Source of the DNA: Clostridiales bacterium
Lineage (GTDB): Bacteria > Bacillota > Clostridia > Christensenellales > DTU072
Direction: 5' to 3'
NCBI GenBank assembly: GCA_012520515.1
Contig: JAAYOD010000010.1
Location: 1-51,121, forward strand
Length of the DNA: 51,121 nucleotides
Shown here: one piece after another, positions 44,393-51,121 of the stretch
How the letters are laid out: every line of letters begins with the position of its first letter
Numbering within the stretch: position 1 is the stretch's first letter
The notes under the pieces: generated by a model
The model's input: the letters and a program-made list of their open reading frames with translations, nothing else
Told to the model about the DNA's origin: nothing
The model's database searches: none
Made by a program: the position numbers and the translations under genes

Positions 44393-46627
44393 CTATCTTA
44401 ATTTTTTTGCGCGCAGTCTTAGCGCGTTGCCTACTACAAATACAGAACTTAGCGACATTGCAAACGCCGCCAGCATTGGACTTAACAGCATTCCTGCGAT
44501 AGTATACAACGCTCCTGCGGCAATTGGAATGCCAATGGTATTATAAAAAAATGCCCAAAACAAGTTTTGCTTTATGTTTCTTATAGTGTGCTTGCTAAGT
44601 TTTATAGCTCTATGAACATCTGTAAGGTCAGACTTCATAAGCACAATATCGCCAGATTCTATTGCTATATCGCTGCCGCTTCCAATAGCTACTCCTACAT
44701 CGGCTTGAATAAGAGCGGGCGCATCATTTATCCCGTCGCCAACCATCATAACGGTATTGCCCTGGCTTTGCAGTTTTTCCACATAAAAGGCTTTTTCTTG
44801 GGGCATAACTTCAGAAAAGACATTGTCTATCCCTACTGTTTTTGCAATATGCTCAGCCGTTTTTTTGTTGTCACCTGTCATAAGGTAAACTTCAACATTG
44901 TCATTCTTTAGCTTTTCAATTGCGCCAAAACTGCTTTCCTTTACCTTGTCAGCAATACCTATTATGCCTGCAACTTTGTTATCAACTACCACAAAAACAG
45001 GCGTTTGTCCTTTGTTTGCAATATCGTGCATTTCTTGCTCCCAAGCTATTTTTATGTCGCTCTCATTAAGAAGTTTAATATTGCCTACCATAACCTGCCG
45101 CCCGTCGTCAAGCTTTGCGCTAATGCCCATACCGGTAAGGCTTTCAAAGTCAGCTATCTTGTAAAGTTCAACCCCTTTTTCACTACTCTTTTCCACTATT
45201 GCCTTTGCCAGCGGATGCTCAGAAACAGTTTCCACAGACGCCGCAATTTTAAGCAGTTCATCTTTATCAAAGTCCGCTGTTATTATTTCCACAACTTTAG
45301 GCTTTCCCTCTGTCACCGTTCCTGTTTTATCAAGTACAACAGCATTTACTTTATGGGTAATTTCCAAAGCTTCTCCGCTTCTTATTAGTATACCCTTTGA
45401 CGCCCCCAAACCCGTTCCTACCATTATAGCTGTGGGCGTAGCAAGCCCTAGCGCGCACGGGCAGGCAATAACCAATACCGCCGTAAAAATATTGAGCGCA
45501 AAATAAATACCGTACCCTGCTATAAGCCACGCAATAAAAGAAATTATTGCAATGCCAATTACCACAGGCACAAAATACCCCGACACTTTATCGGCTATTT
45601 TAGAGATAGGCGCTTTTTTGCCTTGCGCGTCCTCCACAAACTTTATTATCTTAGCCAAAACGGTATCGCCGCCTACTTTTGTTACCCTTACATAGAGCGC
45701 GCCATTATAGTTGACGCTTCCGCCAATGACATTATCACCCTCTGCCTTTTCCACAGGTATACTTTCGCCTGTCAGCATAGACTCATCAATTCCGCTTTGC
45801 CCCGAAACAACAACTCCGTCCAAAGGCACTTTTGCGCCAGGCTTTATCAAAACTGTATTGCCAACTTGTATATTTTTTGTTTCCGTTTCCACTTGCGTTC
45901 CGTCGCTCTTTACTAAGATAGCGGTATCAGGCGCTAGCTCCATAAGTTTCTTAATTGCGCTTTGTGTCTTTCTTTTGCTATTTGATTCTAAATACTTACC
46001 AAGCATAATAAGCGCAACAATTACAGCCGCCGACTCATAGTAAAGTTGGTGCGCAAGCTGGGGGCTTTTAGCAATCATATAAGTCATAACAAGGCTATAA
46101 ATAAAAGAGGTACTAACACCAATTGCAACTAGGCTATCCATGTTGGGATTTAACCTAAACAACGCCTTATAACCGTTTATAAAAAATCTTCTTCCCAAAA
46201 ACATAACAGGAATAGTAAGAAGTAATTGCGTTAAGGCAAAATTACTAGGACTGTCATTTAGAGAAATAAATCTAGGCAGTGGCAAAGGTTTAGTTAGCAT
46301 TTGCCCCATAGATACATATAAAAGTAATATAGTTAAAACAGCGGCAATTATAATATTTGTCCTTTCGTTAGCTGCTTCTTTATCTTTTTCTATGGTCTTA
46401 GGCTTTTCCTTATTGCTGTCAACAAGTATTGAAAAACCAGCCTTTTGCACCTTTTCCATTATCAACTCAGGCGTAACTTTAGATTCATCATAGGATATAG
46501 TAAGTTTATTTGTGGCAAGATTAACTTGACTAAGACTAACGCCATCTAGCTTTTTTGTCACTCTTTCTACGGTTGCCGCGCACGACGCGCAAGACATTCC
46601 GCCTATATTATAAGTTTCTTTTTTCAT
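44393..46627 (-). CDS. copA: Copper-exporting P-type ATPase
   Basis: 744 residues. One N-terminal HMA with GMSCASC (about 9-15), then eight membrane helices, the ion-binding CPC in [14 protein letters not shown] (about 387-400), the phosphorylation motif DKTGTVTEG (about 431), HP in SEHPLAKA, and [10 protein letters not shown] (about 632). It pumps Cu(I) out of the cell. One HMA rather than the two of Bacillus CopA. Own promoter at 46734-46763. No CopY or CsoR gene is next to it. Confidence 0.95.
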   Translation of the reverse strand: MKKETYNIGGMSCASCAATVERVTKKLDGVSLSQVNLATNKLTISYDESKVTPELIMEKVQKAGFSILVDSNKEKPKTIEKDKEAANERTNIIIAAVLTILLLYVSMGQMLTKPLPLPRFISLNDSPSNFALTQLLLTIPVMFLGRRFFINGYKALFRLNPNMDSLVAIGVSTSFIYSLVMTYMIAKSPQLAHQLYYESAAVIVALIMLGKYLESNSKRKTQSAIKKLMELAPDTAILVKSDGTQVETETKNIQVGNTVLIKPGAKVPLDGVVVSGQSGIDESMLTGESIPVEKAEGDNVIGGSVNYNGALYVRVTKVGGDTVLAKIIKFVEDAQGKKAPISKIADKVSGYFVPVVIGIAIISFIAWLIAGYGIYFALNIFTAVLVIACPCALGLATPTAIMVGTGLGASKGILIRSGEALEITHKVNAVVLDKTGTVTEGKPKVVEIITADFDKDELLKIAASVETVSEHPLAKAIVEKSSEKGVELYKIADFESLTGMGISAKLDDGRQVMVGNIKLLNESDIKIAWEQEMHDIANKGQTPVFVVVDNKVAGIIGIADKVKESSFGAIEKLKNDNVEVYLMTGDNKKTAEHIAKTVGIDNVFSEVMPQEKAFYVEKLQSQGNTVMMVGDGINDAPALIQADVGVAIGSGSDIAIESGDIVLMKSDLTDVHRAIKLSKHTIRNIKQNLFWAFFYNTIGIPIAAGALYTIAGMLLSPMLAAFAMSLSSVFVVGNALRLRAKKLR

Positions 46628-46733
46628 ATACTCAAATGTCCTTTTATCTTTTTGTATTATTAGGCAAATTAGTTATAAATATTTACTTGGTCACCTTTTA
46701 GGCTAAATACAAAACATTAAATGCCATATATTA

Positions 46734-46763
46734 ATTATAATTCCCCAAGCTTAACCAAAGCAA
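46734..46763 (-). promoter_or_regulatory. Promoter of copA
   Basis: Reverse strand TTGCTT (46763-46758), 18-bp spacer, TATAAT (46739-46734). It leaves a leader of about 100 bases. No CopY-type TACAnnTGTA box was seen. Confidence 0.65.
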
Positions 46764-46776
46764 CTGATATAGCCTT

Positions 46777-46814
46777 AAAAAAACAAACCGCCAAAACTTG
46801 TTTGGCGGTTTGTT
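46777..46814 (-). terminator. Terminator after hsp20
   Basis: AACAAACCGCCAAA (46782-46795) pairs perfectly with TTTGGCGGTTTGTT (46801-46814), 5-base loop, then a seven-T run on the reverse strand. It lies about 39 bp after the hsp20 stop. Confidence 0.92.
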
Positions 46815-46852
46815 CTCTAGGAAGTATTTATGAATGACTGAAATTTTTATAA

Positions 46853-47236
46853 TTATTCGATAAGTATCTTGCTCTTTTGCTCACCTTGTTTAGCAATATT
46901 GACAGTCAAAATACCATTGTCGTACTTTGCCGTGATACCATCTTCTCTAGTATCTCCTACATAGTAAGAGCGGCTGTAGTGAGCTTTCCTTTCGCGGAAG
47001 ATATACTTATCTGTGTCCTCTTCCTTTTCCTCTTTCTTTGCAGTAATGTGCAAATAACTATCTTTAAGCTCAATATCTATTTGACTTTTATCAAAGCCAG
47101 GCATTTCAATATTCATTTCATACCCGTCGTCCAGCTCTTTGATATCCGTTCTCATACCATCATAACTAAAACGAATAGGCTTAAAGAAGTCTGCAAATGC
47201 ATCATTAAAGAAATCTCTTGTAGCTAAGTATCTCAT
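46853..47236 (-). CDS. Hsp20 / alpha-crystallin small heat-shock protein
   Basis: 127 residues from the ATG at 47236, which has a perfect AGGAGG 9 bases upstream. A longer frame from 47284 adds 16 residues but lacks a ribosome site and would start inside a CIRCE half-site. The alpha-crystallin domain (about 30-120: DIKELDDGYEMNIEMPGFDKSQIDIELKDSYLHI, SYYVGDT, ITAKYDNGILTVNI) is intact and ends with the IxI-like tail SKILIE. ATP-independent holdase chaperone. Controlled by a consensus promoter and CIRCE. Confidence 0.94.
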   Translation of the reverse strand: MRYLATRDFFNDAFADFFKPIRFSYDGMRTDIKELDDGYEMNIEMPGFDKSQIDIELKDSYLHITAKKEEKEEDTDKYIFRERKAHYSRSYYVGDTREDGITAKYDNGILTVNIAKQGEQKSKILIE

Positions 47237-47273
47237 ATTACCTATCCTCCTGTTTTTGTATTTCGCAAACGCT

Positions 47274-47323
47274 TTAGCACTCATTTGGCTTGACTGTTAG
47301 CACTCTTGTGTTGCGATTGCTAA
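47274..47323 (-). promoter_or_regulatory. CIRCE operator (HrcA site) of hsp20 plus an extra half-site
   Basis: TTAGCACTC (47297-47305), 9-base spacer, GATTGCTAA (47315-47323): the CIRCE inverted repeat with one mismatch, placed just downstream of the -10 box. A further TTAGCACTC half-site lies at 47274-47282. Confidence 0.9.
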
Positions 47324-47327
47324 TTTT

Positions 47328-47355
47328 ATTATAGCACATAAAATATTCTTGTCAA
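47328..47355 (-). promoter_or_regulatory. Sigma-A promoter of hsp20
   Basis: Reverse strand TTGACA (47355-47350), 16-bp spacer, TATAAT (47333-47328), both perfect. Three AT-rich 12-bp repeats just upstream (47365-47400) may act as an UP element. Confidence 0.88.
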
Positions 47356-47364
47356 CTATTTTAT

Positions 47365-47400
47365 ATAAATTTTTTAACAAATTTTTTAATAAATTTTAAC
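47365..47400. repeat. Three tandem 12-bp AT repeats upstream of hsp20 promoter
   Basis: Units at 47365-47376, 47377-47388 and 47389-47400 share A(T/C)AAATTTT, beginning 10 bp from the -35 box. From 47401 to 47468 nothing else is seen. Confidence 0.5.
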
Positions 47401-47468
47401 TCACAACAAAAATAAATTTAGAACAACCAAAAAGTGATAAAAAGGCACTAAAAGACACTACAAAAAAC

Positions 47469-47500
47469 AAAAAAACCTGTAAAAAATACATTTTACCGGG
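47469..47500 (-). terminator. Terminator after the 32-codon micro-gene
   Basis: On the reverse strand CCGGTAAAA pairs with TTTTACAGG (one G-A mismatch; 47476-47499), followed by seven T. It lies about 56 bp after the micro-gene stop. Confidence 0.6.
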
Positions 47501-47555
47501 CAAATATAATAATAATTAATACTTTTCCTACAATCTTATGCCTGCACTAAATAAC

Positions 47556-47654
47556 TTATCCGCCATATTTAGCATATAACACAACGCCAATGATACCAAG
47601 AATAATGATACCTACAATCCACCCAATCAACTTTTTAAAATAATACCTAAACAT
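47556..47654 (-). CDS. 32-residue single-helix membrane micro-protein
   Basis: The frame from ATG at 47654 encodes 32 residues: basic, aromatic MFRYYFKKLIGW, then a hydrophobic helix rich in Ile, Val and Gly (about 9-27), and a short YAKYGG tail. An AAGGAGAT ribosome site lies 10-11 bases upstream, a near-consensus promoter at 47702-47730 and a terminator after it, so it forms a complete transcription unit. No family recognised. Possible roles (inferred only) are a small regulator of a membrane protein or a type I toxin-like peptide. Confidence 0.65.
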   Translation of the reverse strand: MFRYYFKKLIGWIVGIIILGIIGVVLYAKYGG

Positions 47655-47701
47655 ATGCTATTTATCTCCTTATCTTTATACTATCATATTACCTTAGCTT
47701 A

Positions 47702-47730
47702 ATTATAATGTATTCCTTTCAAAATGTTAA
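47702..47730 (-). promoter_or_regulatory. Promoter of the micro-gene
   Basis: Reverse strand TTAACA (47730-47725), 17-bp spacer, TATAAT (47707-47702). The start would be near 47695, about 40 bases before the ATG. Confidence 0.72.
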
Positions 47731-47947
47731 TACCATAATCAAAAAAAGTTATACTTCTACCATTGCTATTATTCAGCTATATAACAACCGTCAACCTTTG
47801 TTCTTATTTATAATAGCATATTTAGGAGTTAAATATAAGAGTAAAGTAATATCTAAAGTAAAAGGTTTGATATATTATATCAACCTTAACTTTTTAGGGC
47901 TTGTTAATAATTATGAGTCTATCTTCTCAAATGATTTTACAGAAGTT

Positions 47948-48205
47948 TTAATCGCTATATGTGTTAGTAAAGAAAATGTTAACATACCTATAAATAATCC
48001 ACAAAGATATATTTAGCTTTAACAATATCTTTTTTGATACAGGAAGTAATATTGAATATGCGATATCATTGGATTCTCTATAGGATGGAAAGTTTGAAAT
48101 ATTCCTAAACATGAGAAAAACACACCCACTAAAATAGGATAATCTGGGATAAAAACCATCAATCCAAATAGAATAAACAAATATGAGAGAATGTGTGCAC
48201 TTAAC
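47948..48205 (-). pseudogene. Decayed membrane-permease fragment
   Basis: A stop-to-stop reverse frame of 85 codons without a usable start or ribosome site at its head. It contains hydrophobic text (LIFVYSIWIDGFYPRLSYF), then FRNISNFPSYRESNDIAYS and SILLPVSKKILLKLNI. The LPVSKK...K pattern recalls ABC-2 permeases, where LPVSRKxIVxxKY follows TM2. Further reverse-strand text downstream is broken by stops. Probably a gene remnant; too short for a firm family call. Confidence 0.35.
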
Positions 48206-48281
48206 TCAGGTGATAAAAACCTATTCCCACTTATACAAAGACGACAAAAAGAAAGCCATCTCTTTAATCGACAATTTGTAA
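48177..48281 (+). pseudogene. C-terminal remnant of a tyrosine recombinase (integrase)
   Basis: A plus-strand frame ending at TAA 48281 encodes VIKTYSHLYKDDKKKAISLIDNL at its end (residues given as KTYSHLYKDD and KKKAISLIDNL). TYSHLY with a basic tail is the C-terminal catalytic-Tyr block of phage/ICE integrases. An upstream TAA (48174) cuts it off, so only about 30 codons survive. It points toward tRNA-Ala, whose 3' end is 92 bp away. From 48282 to 48340 nothing else is seen. Confidence 0.6.
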
Positions 48282-48340
48282 ATGTACTAAGATTGTACTA
48301 AAAAACAAATAACAATGTCAAAAACACCTTAAAATAAATG

Positions 48341-48364
48341 AAACCGCCTGTTTTTAGACGGTTT
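48341..48364 (-). terminator. Terminator after tRNA-Ala
   Basis: AAACCGCCT (48341-48349) and AGACGGTTT (48356-48364) pair over 9 bp on the reverse strand (one U-G), 6-base loop, followed by CATTTATTTT. It lies 9 bp after the tRNA 3' end. Confidence 0.7.
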
Positions 48365-48372
48365 TTGTTGGT

Positions 48373-48448
48373 TGGTGGAGATAAGGGGAGTCGAACCCCT
48401 TGCCTCTTGAATGCCATTCAAGCGCTCTACCAGGTGAGCTATATCCCC
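48373..48448 (-). tRNA. tRNA-Ala (GGC anticodon)
   Basis: 76 bases with encoded CCA. Canonical cloverleaf: acceptor GGGGATA/TATCTCC (with a G-U), D arm AGCTC..GAGC with GG, anticodon loop ATGGCAT giving GGC, and T loop TTCGACT. The 3' side abuts an integrase remnant. Confidence 0.95.
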
Positions 48449-48612
48449 ATAAGGATTTTATCTTAATTAAATTTACCACAATTTTTATAACTTTGCAACA
48501 AAAACAGAATTGTTTTGTCAAACTAAGGACTGTAAATGTTTATAAGTATTACTATATCCTTATTTTTAAGCATTTACTATACTTATGCAATATATATTTG
48601 TTAAGATAAAAG

Positions 48613-48885
48613 CTAGAAAATGTTTATGCTCATTTGCTTGCTATTTATCAGTGCAAGCTTTTCTTGGCGTGACATTTTTTTGATGGCGTGTTCTCTTTTC
48701 AATGCATCAGACTTAGAGTTTTGCCTTTCAAAGTACGCTAAAGTAACAGGTAATCGGCTCTTAGTGTACTTTGCGCCTTTTTTTGCATTATGACATTGCA
48801 ACCTATTTATAAGGTTATCGGTGTAACCGCAATAAAGCGTGTCGTCTGCGCATCTTAATAAATAAACAAAATATTCTTTTTTCAT
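48613..48885 (-). CDS. GIY-YIG nuclease-domain protein (UPF0213 type)
   Basis: 90 residues, typical for the small single-domain UPF0213 group. YFVYLLRCADDTLYCGYT holds the GIY-YIG equivalent (VYL...CGY), followed by the conserved RLQCHN Arg/His and FERQNSKSDALKREHAIKK with the catalytic Glu. Related small proteins are poorly characterised DNA nucleases. No clear Shine-Dalgarno before the ATG. Divergent from rplY. The 164 bp between it and tRNA-Ala hold nothing evident. Confidence 0.88.
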   Translation of the reverse strand: MKKEYFVYLLRCADDTLYCGYTDNLINRLQCHNAKKGAKYTKSRLPVTLAYFERQNSKSDALKREHAIKKMSRQEKLALINSKQMSINIF

Positions 48886-49060
48886 TTTTATGTAAATTAT
48901 ATTGCATTTTGGTTAAAAATTCAAGTGACTTGCTGTTTTACTTTTACCTAATAATATAGGTTATATCAATAAGCAAAACCCATAAAATTTAGTTATTACT
49001 AAAATATTAATTTTTTTCTATTAAAAAGTTTTGACTAAAACGCTGTCAAAAATAGGCCAT

Positions 49061-49089
49061 TTTACAAAGTGTTTAAAAAATGGTACAAT
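49061..49089 (+). promoter_or_regulatory. Promoter of the bL25 gene
   Basis: TTTACA (49061-49066), 17-bp spacer, TACAAT (49084-49089), 40 bp before the ATG. Confidence 0.65.
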
Positions 49090-49128
49090 AAATAATATTA
49101 TAAAAAACAACAATTAGGAGGCTTCTTT

Positions 49129-49740
49129 ATGAAATATGCAACATTAAAAACTATTAGCAGACAGCCCAAAGGAACAAGGGCAAATAACCGTCTAAGAAAA
49201 GACGGACTTATTCCAGGCAGCGTCTTAAAACTAGATAAGAGCACTCAGCCTATATCAATTAAGAAAAGTGAGCTAATGGCTCTTATCAACAGTCACGGCA
49301 GAGCCGCTGTTTTTAAGCTGGCCATAGATAAAAAGAAAGCAATTTTTGCAATGATAAGAGATATTGAGGTATTGCCGCACACAGACAACATTCTAAATGT
49401 TATTTTGTTTGAAGTTTCGCTAAAAGAAGAAATTAAGGCAAGCGTAGACTTTAGAATAATTAATGAAGAGTCATTGCTATTAGCTAAGCTAAACACTACT
49501 TTTTATCAAAAGAGCTTAAATGTCACAGGACTTCCCAATAACATTCCAGACTTTATTGATATTGACGCCAAAAAGCTTAAAGATGGCGACAGCCTTGCAG
49601 TAAAGGATATCGTTTTGCCAGAGGGAATTACCGCAGATAGTGACCCAGAAGTTATTGTTCTTGCTGTATCTTCATTTAAGTCCGGACCCGCAACTGCGGA
49701 AGTTGAGGAAGATGCAGAGAGCGACCAAGATGCCGAATAA
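49129..49740 (+). CDS. rplY: Ribosomal protein bL25 (Ctc/TL5 form)
   Basis: 203 residues, the long two-domain form. The N-terminal 5S rRNA-binding domain (about 1-92) has the usual RLRKDGLIPGSVLK and the C-terminal TL5-type beta domain (about 95-180) has LNVTGLPNNIPDFIDID and GDSLAVKDIVLPEGI. An acidic tail (EVEEDAESDQDAE) ends the protein, as is common in this form. AGGAGG lies 7 bases before the ATG. Many relatives have VYG where this protein has PGSV, a variant seen in clostridial members. Monocistronic. Confidence 0.92.
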   Translation: MKYATLKTISRQPKGTRANNRLRKDGLIPGSVLKLDKSTQPISIKKSELMALINSHGRAAVFKLAIDKKKAIFAMIRDIEVLPHTDNILNVILFEVSLKEEIKASVDFRIINEESLLLAKLNTTFYQKSLNVTGLPNNIPDFIDIDAKKLKDGDSLAVKDIVLPEGITADSDPEVIVLAVSSFKSGPATAEVEEDAESDQDAE

Positions 49741-49765
49741 TTGACAAAAAAATATACAAAAAACT

Positions 49766-49797
49766 AAAAGACGCATTTATAGGCGTCTTTTTCTTTG
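49766..49797. terminator. Bidirectional terminator between rplY and the deacetylase-like gene
   Basis: AAAAGACGC (49766-49774) pairs with GCGTCTTTTT (49783-49792), 8-base loop, with T runs in both directions. It lies 26 bp after rplY and 50 bp after the convergent gene. Confidence 0.88.
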
Positions 49798-49846
49798 CTT
49801 TTAATACGCTAAAAATAATATTATTTATAGGTTTTACAGGATTTAA

Positions 49847-50911
49847 CTATACAACCAAATATCTAATAGGATCTACAATACCTGTTAAATCAAAAAAACT
49901 TTCCGTTATTCTAGAGGGGTATTTTAACATGGTAAACCCGTCAAAATTTAAACGCTCATTTATGAGAAAACCTTTATATGTTGATGTTTTCATGTTCTTG
50001 CAAACGGAGCAGTATATATCAAATCCATATTGTGCTAAAATATCAAATTGCGCGCTATTTGTAGCAAACTGTGTGCCAAAAGGCGCAATAAAAATATTAG
50101 TGTTGCCCACAATAGGCGCAATATGTTGTTGCCATTTTTCTATATCTGATTTAAAACTTGCGAGCGAAATACTGCCATCTTTGAATTTTATAGAGTGGCT
50201 ATAACTATGGCAAGCTATTTGCCAACCATTTTGCTTTAATTTTGTAGCAACTTCCATTGCCTGAAATTTAGCTTGCTCTAGCTCTCCCTCTATAAGGGAA
50301 GTAATTCTATATCCAAAAACCCCCTGATACCCTGTCACTGCCACAATTCCCTTTGCTCCATTATGGGAAAAATCAGGATATTTTTCCACAAAAGCATTTA
50401 AAATGGGCATAACATCACCTTGATAATCAATAACATAATTGTTTTGCGGTGTTTTTACTAAATTAGCTACTATTCCGTTGTCATCGATAACTAACTTTTC
50501 TGCAAAGCCATCATTTATCATATAATCATAATAATTTACATCGTCTACAGAAATTATTAACGGTTTTTTATCTTTTGGAAACATAAAAGGCTTGCCGTTT
50601 ACTTTAGCTTTTCTAACTTCTTCAATATCAGCTAGCACAAAATCATTATTATAGAGCTTATCAAGTATAGCAATAAACTCCTTTCTAGTCGTCATCCAAT
50701 CATTATACTGCTTTGCCCTTTGCCCTGAAAACGCAAGCTCAGGATACAAAATAAGGCTATGAAAAAATATATGATAAATTTTACCGTTATAAGGCTCTTC
50801 GGTTGCTATTTCATTGACTTCAAGGCTTGAATTACTAATTTTGTCTATTATACTTGCCTGTGGCTTCAACGCCAGCGCAAGCAAAACCAGCGCCATAAAA
50901 ATTCTTTTCAT
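49847..50911 (-). CDS. Exported polysaccharide deacetylase-like (NodB-fold) protein
   Basis: 354 residues with a signal peptide (MKRIFMALVLLALALKPQAS). NodB-like features: ISVDDVNYYDYM (metal Asp pair, about 115-120), ACHSYSHS (the HxxxH pair, about 234-239), and IFIAPFGTQF (about 265-275, the APFG block). Canonical enzymes have TFDDG for the first motif; VDDVNYY is a variant, so activity is likely but unproven. It may deacetylate cell-wall or external glycans. No ribosome site is visible before the ATG. Convergent with rplY. The 86 bp upstream hold no clear promoter. Confidence 0.8.
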   Translation of the reverse strand: MKRIFMALVLLALALKPQASIIDKISNSSLEVNEIATEEPYNGKIYHIFFHSLILYPELAFSGQRAKQYNDWMTTRKEFIAILDKLYNNDFVLADIEEVRKAKVNGKPFMFPKDKKPLIISVDDVNYYDYMINDGFAEKLVIDDNGIVANLVKTPQNNYVIDYQGDVMPILNAFVEKYPDFSHNGAKGIVAVTGYQGVFGYRITSLIEGELEQAKFQAMEVATKLKQNGWQIACHSYSHSIKFKDGSISLASFKSDIEKWQQHIAPIVGNTNIFIAPFGTQFATNSAQFDILAQYGFDIYCSVCKNMKTSTYKGFLINERLNFDGFTMLKYPSRITESFFDLTGIVDPIRYLVV

Positions 50912-50997
50912 AGATTTATTATCTGTATTAATTTCTGTTTTATCAATAAAAAGCAGCTTTTATCATTGAAATCGACATAAAAATATGATTAGTAAAT

Positions 50998-51027
50998 AAA
51001 AACACACCTAGTTTTAGGTGTGTTTTT
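50998..51027 (-). terminator. Terminator after tRNA-Asn
   Basis: AAAAACACACCT (50998-51009) pairs with AGGTGTGTTTTT (51016-51027), 6-base loop, with a T run on the reverse strand, directly after the tRNA 3' end. Confidence 0.9.
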
Positions 51028-51031
51028 ATGT

Positions 51032-51108
51032 TGGCTCCCCCTGTCTGATTTGAACAGACGACCTAGCGGTTAACAGCCGCTCGCTCTAACCTGCTGAGCT
51101 AAGGAGGA
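51032..51108 (-). tRNA. tRNA-Asn (GTT anticodon)
   Basis: 77 bases with encoded CCA. Canonical cloverleaf: acceptor TCCTCCT/AGGGGGA (with G-U), D arm AGCTC/GAGC, anticodon loop CTGTTAA giving GTT, and T loop TTCAAAT. The upstream promoter lies beyond the window edge. Confidence 0.96.
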
Positions 51109-51121
51109 CTAATTTTATGGC

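Noticed and set aside
47237-47284. Longer Hsp20 start (16 extra residues)
   Set aside because: Starts inside a CIRCE half-site and lacks a ribosome site, while the ATG at 47236 has a perfect AGGAGG.
47365-47400. Short tandem AT repeats as a possible CRISPR or integrated array
   Set aside because: Units are only 12 bp, contiguous without spacers, and sit at a promoter; no array-like repeat occurs in the window.
47708-48016. 102-codon plus-strand frame in the accessory stretch
   Set aside because: No ribosome site; its first bases overlap the reverse promoter of the micro-gene, and its composition looks antisense to the decayed reverse-strand fragment.

Overview
The window reads as chromosome of a low-GC Gram-positive bacterium, most likely an anaerobic clostridium-type Firmicute. 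The evidence is AT-rich intergenic DNA, many near-consensus sigma-A promoters (TTGACA/TATAAT, 16-18 bp spacers), AGGAGG-type ribosome binding sites, a CIRCE element, formate-tetrahydrofolate ligase, EndoA, and DUF421/DUF4363 membrane proteins. Species is not determinable by eye. Most genes are ordinary housekeeping genes on the minus strand, in short tightly packed operons separated by clear hairpin terminators.

Layout. 1-219: 5' end of a guaA-like gene leaving the window. 440-5026 (+): a fatty-acyl-CoA synthetase, then an ABC exporter operon (two ATPases, one permease). 5028-5858 (-): pyridoxal/pyridoxamine kinase. 5976-16796 (-): one uninterrupted 3606-codon gene for an exported giant protein made of about 15 Ig-like repeats plus a C-terminal GLUG-repeat region, with its own strong promoter and terminator. 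17098-20781 (-): rsmA, and a tatD-metG pair. 20999-21346 (+): EndoA/MazF toxin without an antitoxin gene. 21416-25269 (-): dCMP deaminase, an unknown membrane protein, DUF4363, DUF421, tRNA-Gln, and an OFA-type MFS carrier. 25346-28133 (-): PlsC-like acyltransferase with zinc ribbon, M29 aminopeptidase, YjbQ. 28209-34462 (-): a DNA-repair operon (uvrB, ECF S component, uvrA) led by two small winged-helix-like proteins with C-terminal membrane tails. 34559-38276 (-): response regulator, histidine kinase and a GH2 glycosidase. 38498-39419: two small proteins. 39477-44113 (-): ROK kinase, PIG-L deacetylase, NagB and Fhs, which looks like an amino-sugar catabolic operon. 44191-46627 (-): CopA and a small copper chaperone. 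46853-47355: Hsp20 with CIRCE.

47356-48448 is the only accessory-looking stretch. It holds a 32-codon membrane micro-gene with its own promoter, Shine-Dalgarno and terminator, a decayed permease-like fragment, and the C-terminal remnant of a tyrosine recombinase lying about 90 bp from the 3' end of tRNA-Ala(GGC). I read this as the scar of a lost integrative element. 48613-51108 returns to housekeeping: a GIY-YIG protein, ribosomal protein bL25, an exported polysaccharide-deacetylase-like protein, and tRNA-Asn.

I see no CRISPR array, intact transposon or complete known defence system. The most original signals are the membrane-tailed winged-helix pair heading the uvr operon, the unanchored giant surface protein, the tRNA-Ala scar with its micro-gene, and several leader hairpins and operators near consensus promoters. 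All family names come from reading motifs; no database search was possible.
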